From contig LLEY01000186.1 of the NCBI GenBank assembly GCA_001414485.1, positions 1 to 64,000 of the forward strand: a stretch of DNA of 64,000 nucleotides, in the 5' to 3' direction. The DNA comes from Calycina herbarum (Eukaryota > Ascomycota > Leotiomycetes > Helotiales > Pezizellaceae). The notes beneath the pieces are model-generated. The model worked only from the letters and a program-made list of their open reading frames with translations. It ran no database searches and was not told the DNA's origin. Shown in pieces: positions 22,301 through 30,955 of this stretch (positions within the stretch are counted from its first letter, which is position 1; each line of letters starts with the position of its first letter). Made by a program: the position numbers and the translations under genes.

Positions 22301-22980
22301 CTGAACATGGCGAGCAGGAATGGCTTGCGCAAGCCGCAGATCCGACTCCTAGCATCCATCCTCGAAGCACCTGGCCTGTCAAAATCAAGGGACAACAAAT
22401 TGGTACATGTCAAGGGGTCATTGATCTCGCCGTCGATTCAGGACCTGACATGGTTATCTGGGCATTGAGCAAAACCGGCGTAGCGAAAGTATGGAAACTC
22501 AACGACGGGAAGAATGAAGAGCCTCGAATGAGCCTAGTTGTTCGAGATGGTACGATTCGGGACGTTGATGGTGCGGGGGATGTCGAGATGAGTGGTATCT
22601 TGGTGACGTCCCCTGATGACCTCGCGGAACCTGGGTTGGTCTTGCAACCGGAATCTTTTGATGGTTCGTTTTCTCCTACTGGGAACTTTGCTCAGGGAAG
22701 GATGGATCGTGAGCTGTGGGGCGATGATTGCGTGAGGGTTGATTTTGAGGGAGATGTTTTGATGGATGATTTGTGTCTTTTGGATGCTGCGAATGATGGG
22801 TTTGAAGTTGTAGAAGATAACGAGGCCGATGTTAGTTTTGAGGGGATGAGAGGGCAAGTTTGGTATGGGAGTTTCTGGGAGGCGGAGAGAGGTGGGAATG
22901 CGAATTTGAATGGGGGTGGAGGTGGGGATTTGGTGGAGGAACTTACTGGGATTGTGCGGATTGATATTGAGATTCGATGA
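19360..22980 (+). CDS. Large F-box protein
   Basis: Probable exons 19360-19651 and 19706-22980, 1188 aa. A 54-nt segment (GTAAGT...GCTAAC...CCCAG) is a perfect-looking intron of length divisible by three, so the unspliced frame also stays open. I favour splicing. An F-box is visible at about residues 335-375 ([28 protein letters not shown]). F-box proteins recruit substrates to SCF ubiquitin ligases. The region after it has beta-propeller-like stretches ([44 protein letters not shown]) but no clear WD repeats that I can assign. The N-terminal 300 residues are low-complexity and poorly conserved in style. The start is uncertain: ATG 19360 is the first in frame, and 19519 or 19558 are alternatives. 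Confidence 0.8.
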   Translation: [1206 protein letters not shown]

Positions 22981-23526
22981 GTGTGGTTGGAATTAGGATG
23001 CTTGTGATGAGTTGGAGGGTGTGCCATCAGAGTATTCTTTTTTGTCTTGCTCTGCTTTGGGTTGGCTAGTTTGTCTGTCTGGGAGTATTAATAGCTATCA
23101 GTTCCGAAATTCCTAAACGCAATTCCTAGTACATATCAAGCTCCCTTGTTTACCTCTTTTTGGGGATAATTCTCATTGGGTAAATTGCTAAGCGAGGAGT
23201 CCTCTAGGGGGCAAGATCTAATTTGTAAAGTCTACAAAGAAATCCAGCCCCTCCTCCTTTTGCTCACATATACGTACTTATGAACAAACACAGGGAAAGT
23301 TTTTACCGCGTTTACTGCTCTCTGGTATGCACACCGTACATAGTTTGTCGCCTCACCGACACTTCAAGGTTGCACAGCTCGCGATTTGACGTGTTACACA
23401 GCATTTGGCACTGGCGAGGTGGTGGGGTAATTCAATTAATTGGACTGTCATAGCCATAGAAAAGCAAAGTGACTTTGTACTATTTTCGAAGGCAGAAATT
23501 CAGCCGGCAAAGATCAGTCGATGATA
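22981..23526. other. Convergent spacer between F-box gene and P450
   Basis: About 550 bp, probably the two 3' UTRs. I recognise no gene, RNA or repeat here. Confidence 0.5.
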
Positions 23527-25227
23527 CTATCGCGAATGGTTGTTTGCGCTGTAAAGCTTTATGTTCACGCCCCCGGCTACTTTATCTACCAATTTCCAAT
23601 CACAGGGCAGTCGTCCTTTCGGCAAGGCTGACCCATCAATTGAGTCGAACTTTTGAAGGAGCCTGACTGTGACATAGGCAATCTCAGCAAGGGCGAATTG
23701 TTGTCCGATACATATTCGAGGGCCAGCGTTGAATGGGAGGTAGTTGAATCCAAATTTGCGCCCCTCCCATCGTTCTGGAATGAAGCGGTCAGCATCAGGA
23801 CCCCAAAGTTCTGGGTCTGAGTGCAGTGTCCAAAGCTACACGGAAGAAATGTCAGCACTAAGGAGAACCCAGAGGCATAATAGTGATGATAAGACGCAAA
23901 GACGTACCTCCCAAGCAATAAGGTGACCCTTAGGTACAAATACTGGTGAAGTCCCATCGGAGCCACCACCTATGGGCAGTGTTGTGTCTCTGACAGCCTC
24001 ACGGAAGTTGACCGGAACCGAAGGGTAGACTCGAAGAACTTCGTTCAGGCACCATTGAAGGTATGAACAGTTCTTGAGCCCGCTGAGTGTGATCTGCTTC
24101 GGTTCATCGAAGGATCCAAAGTCATCTATGATGATGTTGCGAAGCTTCTTGAAAATATGAGGATATTGTGCCAATGAGGCAAAAAGGAAGCCCAGAGTAC
24201 CCGAGATGGTGTCGCTGCCTGCCAGAAGGATGTTTAACAGCTGGGAGCGAAGCTCCTGCGGATCCTTCACTTCAGCGACAATAGCATCCAGAACGACGTA
24301 CTTTCCCGTCCCTGGCTTTTTATCCGAGCCACCGTCCCTCAAACGGCGCTGGACATACGTGTCGACGAATTTATGAACCGCTTTACACTGTTCCTTGAAT
24401 TTACGATCGTGCGTTAGCCAGAACAGGTCGCCGTATATCAAAGATTTCGCCGTTGTCTTCTCTGCTCCAAAGAAGGCCTCTACGAACTGCATCATCTCCT
24501 TCTTGGAGAACAAACTACTGGTATCCGTACTATCATCTTTCTGGCTGTACGCGCTTTCGCCAAAGAGAAACTCTGTGGCAATATCCATTGTAAAACGTTC
24601 CAACAGCGGTTGCATATCGAAAGTCGAGGTCCAGTTACCAGGTTCCACGGCACCCGGAAGTGCACCAAAGAGATTTTTGACATGTGTTTCGAAGAGCCCC
24701 AGATCAGCTATCTGTTCACGCATGAATTGCGGTCTTAGAAGAGCTCGAGAGTGTTCCCATTTAGGTCCGTTCGCTGAGAACTGTTGGAATTAGCTCTGTG
24801 TATGTTTTTAAGTCGCAAAACGTACAATACCGAGGCCCAGAAGTGCCTTGAACGCTCCCACTCTGGCCGCTGGCTGCTGGAAATCTTGAAACTGGGTCGC
24901 TAGCACAGCCTGCAGATTCTTGGGACAAAAAGTGTAATACCATGTCTCACCCGGTGGATATTTTATTCGAAATGTTTTGCAGTCTCGTCCTATCTTTGCG
25001 CTCATTTCTTTCTTGCGATCTGAGAAGGCATAAGATAAGCGGTTTGTCTTCATTCCATTTAACTCAATCTTGAAATTCTGTACGCCAAATACATCCCATG
25101 GTCGAAAGAGTGGTGCTGGTTGGCAGCCGAGAGATTTTGCCTTCGCTGCCTGTCTTACGTGTACAACTACATAGTAGATTGTGAAAATTGCTGCCACAGC
25201 CGGCGGCAAGAGTAGTAGTAAGCCCAT
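23527..25227 (-). CDS. Cytochrome P450, CYP52-like
   Basis: Exons on the minus strand are 25227-24826, 24780-23908 and 23835-23527, giving 527 aa. A hydrophobic anchor (MGLLLLLPPAVAAIFTIYYV) holds it in the ER membrane. The I-helix oxygen-binding motif is AGSDT at about 321-325. The ExxR of the K-helix is in NEVLRVYP. PERWEGRKFGFNYLPFNAG leads to the heme loop FNAGPRICIGQQFAL, with the cysteine ligand at about residue 467. The heme loop wording is that of the CYP52/CYP63 group, which hydroxylates alkanes and fatty acids. The substrate here is not evident. No other secondary-metabolite genes surround it, so a cluster is not supported. Introns are 45 and 72 nt with regular signals. Confidence 0.93.
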
Positions 25228-25502
25228 GTTGAAGATTGACTGAGGTGACAGTCGATGTTCTAGGAAGGGCGACTTGCACAGATATAGGTAATGTCGATTC
25301 TGAAACGCTGGTCTGCTGTCAACTTAAGCCGTCTAGTTCGTGCTTATCTTAAGGGGTTACGTTTGGTTCGAAGGATTCGCTCTAAAATGGGGCATGCAAG
25401 GCGTTATCTCCAGTAAGCGGTATACTTTCTCAGTGCCCCAAATCTGAGGCTACCTCGCGATGGAAAATAAAAACGGCAGTAAAACCCCTCTATAAATCTC
25501 GC

Positions 25503-25624
25503 TGTTCTAACTTTCTAGGACAATTAAAGTTCATTATTCCAACTATCTAGGATAATTTTAAATTATTCAAAGTAGTTGGGATAATTTATATAAGTTACCT
25601 CAGAAAGTTGGAACAACGAGGGCT
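25503..25624. mobile_element. Small inverted-repeat (MITE-like) element, copy 2
   Basis: The left end ctcgctgttctaactttct (starting near 25498) and the reverse complement of the right end (cagaaagttggaacaacgag, 25601-25620) match at about 18 of 20 positions. The interior is AT-rich, with an internal echo attccaactatctaggataa. A diverged full-length relative lies at 15777-15923. The core TTCTAACTNTCTAGGACAATT also occurs in pch2 intron 2 and, more diverged, in intron 3. The element is non-coding and non-autonomous. Confidence 0.6.
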
Positions 25625-26980
25625 GGTAGCGAGGCTGCTTCTACAGTAGACCCTTAGTACTTGCCACGCCTTTGCTTTCAGAGGATGGAGGACCGGCAGA
25701 GTATGTCTCTTCGTCACTCTTCTTCAGAGTGTGAGAGTACGGGCGATAAGCATGCATCGACCTCTTGCAAGTGCAAGGCCGGAGGTTGATGGCTGGCTCT
25801 CGGTCTATAAGGCGCATATGAAGCGTCTTTCAACACGCTAAGAGTCGCTTATAACTATTTCTCCCAGTGCTAAGTTCGGCGAATTTAGGCTCTGTGACTT
25901 TGCTACGCTTTTAGTAGAGAGTACCTAGCTTATACCAAAATTAATACAGAGTATATACTTGTCACGGACAGGTGAACTAATTACCAAAAAGGTACAAAAA
26001 GCTTAGTGACAATTATGTTCCACAATCCCTCTCTTAAAGTGCGTTGGGCGATTCTTATTTGTACGCCGTCAGGTTTTGACGCTACAGATCCTAAAGTAGA
26101 CAGAGCAGGTGACGGGTTCGTCGGCCGGGCCTGAAAAGGTCGAGTCCGAGTCTTCGACTGGCTAGAGCAAAGACCAGTAAAAGACTCCTACCACTCCCCA
26201 CAATCATACGATCGTCGATAGAAGCCAAACTCTTCGATACATAATTCGCAGTCGGTGAAGTGGGGTAAATAATTGGTGACGTAGGTGGCGCTGAGGGGAG
26301 AATTACCCCTATATTAGAACTCTGATATTAATATGATCTTTTTCATAAGGCGCGTTGTTCGGATTCGGAGCGAGGATAACCTTGTGGTTTTGCCTCGAGG
26401 AGGCTGGGGACGCAGGGATCTTGATGGATATGAAAGATTCCCGAGTTTTAGGGATTGGGAAGGAGTGGTTGAGATGAAGGGATGAAGCTTGATACTTTTC
26501 GGGGGGTTTTCGGATGGGGGGATACTTTCGTACTCTATCTAATCAATAGTATTTGGGATGGAAATATATGAGAAAACTCTTGGCCACCAATTGAAATACA
26601 GAAATATGACACAAAATAATGTTGCTTGTACCAGACACTTGATTGGTGCCCACTAGAGCTGAATTGACCAATTAATCGTGTTGCTAGCAAGTTCGATTGA
26701 TGTGCCTCAACCCCCAAAATTTATAGAGTATAGAAAATACGGAGGGCAAGTTTTACTCTGAATGTTCTTGTCTCGGCACTAGGTTGAAGTCGAGGCAAGA
26801 GTCGCCATCGAGACCAGGTTAGGGTGTGGAGGGGAAGGAGTGTCTGATGGGATTTTCAAAACAGTTTTCAGTAGACCACTGCTATTTCCAAGTAACCACA
26901 CTCTGCCTCTCACAGTACTACCATTTTCGCTCTTCCAATTTAGCAGGAAATGGGGTTTGGGTTGAAAGGCCAATAAAAAA

Positions 26981-27048
26981 ACAGAAATACAGCAAGAACA
27001 GAAATACAGCAATAACAGAAATACAGCAATAACAGAAAAACGAAGATA
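26981..27048. repeat. 17-bp minisatellite, four units
   Basis: Four head-to-tail units of acagaaatacagcaata: the first differs at one base, the next two are exact, and the last is degenerate (acagaaaaacgaagata). The total is 68 bp. It is in gene-free DNA. Confidence 0.85.
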
Positions 27049-27779
27049 TGGCAATAGCGCTTACAGCACCCCCTTCCCAAGGATAAATGGCTCGATTGCA
27101 GCCAGATCCCCACAAAGTGTATATAACTGCCGTGGTGTTGTTGAAAAAAAAGCAAGCTTTCCCAGTTTTCCGCCCTTCGCGACAAGCCGATGGAAAAAAG
27201 TGGGAGTGACCCCTGTCTAGGACCCCGTTTCTCAGGATATCCCATCAATCATCTTGCTCCATCCCACAACACCAAGGGAATCCCCAGCTCCGCTCTCACC
27301 TGGCGCATGTCTGATATCGTCATGTGCTGCCCAATACTTGGTTGTTGCCCAAGGCCGACTGAGAGCATGGCAACGCCGTATTGCCCCTTTGAGACGCGTG
27401 TCAGGTAGGTGGGAAGAGAGGATATATAGAGGTAGGTGACTCCTTCTGTTGAGGGCTTTCATTCTGGCTTGAAGAAGAAAAGTATACACCACTCTATCTG
27501 CTTTTGAAATTGTCACATTGCCTTGCATTGTTCCGTACTTTGAACTGCCATTGGAATCGAGTCATTTGTTTTGAGCGCATAACCATCAGCTTACCGCCAC
27601 TATCACCGGACGAGTGTGGAGGGAAGAGAAAGGAAAAAGCGGTATCACAGCATTTCTCGAATACGAACAGCGGAGTACAAGATATATCAGTTGGAAAAGC
27701 CTCATCCAGCCCACCAACTCGAGAAACACCAAGAGCCCGACAACACCAACACCAACACCTCTAGACAGCCTCAGCAACA

Positions 27780-28477
27780 ATGTGCCTCTTCAGCTGTTAG
27801 TTTTCCCCTCTTCTCGGTACCAGGCCAAAAGCTAACATCCCATCCTAGCCAGAAAACCTAGATGGGAAGAAGACATTGTCTTCTCCTCACGTCGAGCCTA
27901 CCCGAAACGACACTCCCACCACCATTCTTCCTCCTCTCGAACACAGATGACAGAAACTATAATAAAAACCCACCGTCCATCCGCCGAATACGTTCACGCA
28001 CCTCCACCTCTCGCGCTTCCAGAGCCAAAGCCTGTAACACCACCACCTCCGCCAACAGCTCCTCCTTCCGTAGCCCCTCGTGTGCCATCTCCCCCGCCAC
28101 AACCAGTCTCTCGAATTGAACTCGTATCAGTCGAAGAAGACCTCACACCAGTTTCTCCACGCACATCCCGTTCCCACGTTTCTTCATCCCACCGAAGTCA
28201 TTCGCGACGAGGCTCCAGCTCACATCACCGAAGTTCTTCGCATGGAAAAGATGAGGTGTATATTGAGCGGGAACGCATACGAGAAAGGGTTGCCCGTCCT
28301 CCATCACCACCTAGAGTGGAACACGAAACATTTCGATATGTAGAAGGCCCGCGACCTAGGAGTGTTGTGTATGAAAACCGTCCGCCACGAGTGTCCAATC
28401 GGGTGGTGGAAAGAGAAAGACAAAGAGTTGTAATTGGGGATGAGGGAAGGAGAAGGAGTTCAAGGGAATACTATTGA
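27780..28477 (+). CDS. Small Pro/Ser/Arg-rich protein of unknown function
   Basis: Exons 27780-27795 and 27849-28477, 214 aa. The first exon is only 16 nt (MCLFS). The 53-nt intron has GTTAGT, a GCTAACATCCCATCCTAG end, and restores the frame into SRKPRWEEDIVFSSRRAYPKR. The ATG has a CAACAATG context. The protein has a His/Ser cluster, a proline-rich stretch (PPPPPTAPPSVAPRVPSPPP), a Ser/His/Arg run, and a basic C-terminus with repeated RERER-type residues ending SSREYY. I recognise no domain. Composition suggests a largely disordered protein. An internal ATG at 27947 could give a shorter 176-aa product, but the spliced form is more convincing because open coding continues upstream to the acceptor. 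Confidence 0.7.
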
Positions 28478-29040
28478 TTGGTTTTAGAGTATATAGGAGT
28501 CGGATTATAGGCATATATGTGTGAGTTTGGGTTTTGGGAGAGTGTCAGGGATGGAATTTGAGACTGGGATAATTTTATTACGATATAAAGATTGATGAAG
28601 ATATAATTATGTTTAACTAGATATAGATTTAATGATAGAAATACCATTCAATTTAGAGTAAAGGTTTTCGTGTTGAGACGCTGCACTGACCAGCAAAGAG
28701 CCCCAGTGGTTTCTCGACATTGACATCTCAACAACCTTCGCGCTTCCGCAAGGGGCACCTTGAGATATCGCAGACGAATAGCAGTCGTGAACACTGAACC
28801 CCTTCTTGCTACATGCATACACTGTACGCCCCTATAAGGGTCGCAGATTGACAAATAGCACAATGGAAGGTCAAGTAGGAAACAGTCTAGATCACTGACT
28901 GTCAGACGTCCTCTCAGCGTGCCGCTACCAGGGACTAGAAATGAGACAACCCAGGAAAGAAGTGTTTCTTTGGATGTGCGAAAACCCAAATTAATTCATG
29001 ACTCCTTAAAAGATAAAAAATTCTGGATATCAACGAAGTT
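28478..29040. other. Spacer before bZIP relic
   Basis: About 560 bp. The first 100 bp are probably the 3' UTR of the preceding gene. I find no coding exon that could supply the missing start of the bZIP relic. Confidence 0.45.
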
Positions 29041-30092
29041 CAAAAATGCGACCCACCTAAAAAGCGTGGCAGGCCAAGGTTGGATTCAACCATCGAGGCT
29101 TCATTATCTGCGGTTTGTAGCTTCCAGTTGCTTGGAAATTCAATCTCTTACATGTATTTGCAATAGGACCGTCGGATGCAGGTTCGAAGAGCACAAAAGA
29201 AGTATCGGCTCAAGAAAGAAACAGATATTGAAAGCCACAAGAACCGTGTTGTTGAGCTTGAGAACAAGTTAGAAAGGCTGGCTGAGTCTTTCTCTCGATA
29301 CCAGGAGAGTGCACAATTGTCGAGCCTACAGGGAAATCATCCAGAGCTGTATTCTCAATTGAGTGGATTACGTGGACAGTTGGCTCCTGAACTGGAGCGT
29401 CTTGACCGAGCCGCCTCGACTCATAAAATCAGCTCCGAAAAAGATGAAGATTATTCGATGCTGGGTTATCAAGTCCTCGGTCACTCTGCCGCTCAAACTA
29501 CAGATCTGGAACCCACCTCCAAACACATAAGAAATCGGACTCCAACGGCAAAATCTGTTTACAATAGAGGAGAAAATTTGGAAAGTCCTACCTATCCAGG
29601 GGTTCGAGACACGGAAAGACTCTTCGGAACCAACGTCCCCATTACCTGCAATTTTTTCGAGACGACATTTCCTTGGAGAATCCAACGTTATTGTCTGGAA
29701 TATGCATCTCGAATATTCAACGACTGTCACTCAGATCCAGCAACCAACTTTCGATTATTCAGACTGGTTCTTGTATACGGGACCGGTCAAAAATGTTGCC
29801 CTAGTTTCGGAAGCTCGTTCAAGCTGGGATCAAAGAGACGTTGGAAATTATGGCACTCCCATTTTATTGTATTGGAGGAGCTGGGACACATTGTCCGCGG
29901 AAGGACGAGTTTAGAAATATGATTTATCCTTCGAATACACGGCTACAAAGAGGGTGCTTGGGATTTTGCCAGGTGCTGGCACTTCAGGAGATCATCAAAG
30001 TCATCTTCAGACATTTGGACTTGATGGTGAGTAGTTTGATTGTCAAGATATTCAAGGATGAACAGCTCGGTATTTGGAACTTCAAGTGTTAG
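29041..30092 (+). pseudogene. Decayed bZIP transcription factor gene
   Basis: A basic-leucine-zipper segment is clear. PPKKRGRPRL precedes a 54-nt intron (29113-29166, GTTTGT...CAATAG), and then DRRMQVRRAQKKYRLKKE leads into a leucine-spaced helix (VVELENKLERLAESF). There is no ATG upstream in this frame: a TAA lies just before ILDINEVQKCD. The frame is good to about 29770 (QRYCLEYASRIF, FRLV). After this the homologous-looking text moves to another frame (IRDRSKMLP, then a TAG at 29802, then ALPFYCIGGAGTH and NMIYPSNTRL), and later again to a third frame with a TAG at 30032. That is at least two frameshifts and two nonsense codons. I call it a pseudogene of a fungal bZIP regulator. The family resemblance is from memory, so the exact lesions need alignment. 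Confidence 0.75.
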
Positions 30093-30955
30093 GAGAAGGT
30101 AAGAACCCTTAGCATGGTTCTCGGTACACCTACCTGATCCATTTCTTTAACATGAATTGTATAATTACATTATCAGGTTCTCAATTACATAACCCAGATT
30201 ATTTCGAATAGTATCTCTGATTTTTTGATTTTTTTTTTGCCACAATTTCAGTTGTGATCCTGTCTGGTTTCGTGCAATTGAGGATTGTATGGTATACTAA
30301 GAATGTTGGCCCAGACTAGAGTCTCTGTCATCGTTCTAGGTATACCCAAGACCTGACAGGTAAAACGTTAAATCAATTATACGACCTGAACGGTTTAAAA
30401 TAATTGGAATGTGTGGGTCTTTGTTATCCCAAGATTAATTATATAATTGTTCTAGTACTTCCACTCATCTCCCCTCTAGTCAAAAAAGAGCCGACAGGCG
30501 CGGATACCACGCTTGCTGGAATCCAAACTACAGAATCCTTCATCGTTCATAGCCCTCCCAACTCTCAAAACTATCCACCTCCTCTATATTGTCACTCCGG
30601 AGTTAAGCAACTAAAAACAAAATGCAACAAAAAAGGGGGGAGAGCCGGGTAGAAGGCACGTGGGTGGCTGATAATTTTCAGCAGCTTACTCTAGGCTTAC
30701 TGGTGGCTTACTCGACGAAGAAAGGGTTAGACAATTCGAGGGTGGGAATATCAGAGTCAAACAAGGACTTGTAGAATAAAAAAATAAAGAGCAAAGTGTT
30801 TGATATCTGCAGCACTTGCTTCTTAAAAGACATGCTGAAGAAATGTCAAAAACTATGCGAGGGTAAAAACTAAAGAGAGAGCAAACTGGTAGGGCCAATA
30901 ACGGCATGATGACGAGCTGAGATTTAAATGCAGTTAAACACACCAAAATACAAAT
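30093..30955. other. AT-rich spacer downstream of bZIP relic
   Basis: No gene is visible. The 3' UTR of the CCA-adding enzyme gene is probably at its right side. Three GCTTACT cores spaced 11 bp apart lie at 30684, 30695 and 30706. Confidence 0.5.
30684..30712. repeat. Three GCTTACT cores at 11-bp steps
   Basis: GCTTACT occurs at 30684, 30695 and 30706, the same heptamer that builds the 263-485 array. Here the spacing is one helical turn instead of about two. Confidence 0.6.

Larger units (their letters stand above)
25228..27779. other. 2.5 kb gene-poor spacer
   Basis: This begins with the P450 promoter. An inverted-repeat element is at 25503-25624 and a 17-bp minisatellite is at 26981-27048. 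The segment around 25960-26130 (tgtcacggacaggtgaac and onward) has the look of a retroelement border, but I could not delimit it. The last 300 bp are probably the leader of the small gene starting at 27780. No convincing protein-coding gene is seen. Confidence 0.5.

Noticed and set aside
23527..25227. Secondary-metabolite cluster around the P450
   Set aside because: Neighbours are an F-box gene and gene-free DNA. No synthase or other tailoring enzyme is nearby.
25960..26130. Sequence starting tgtcacggacaggtgaac that suggests a retroelement border
   Set aside because: I could not find an opposite end, flanking duplication or any coding remnant.
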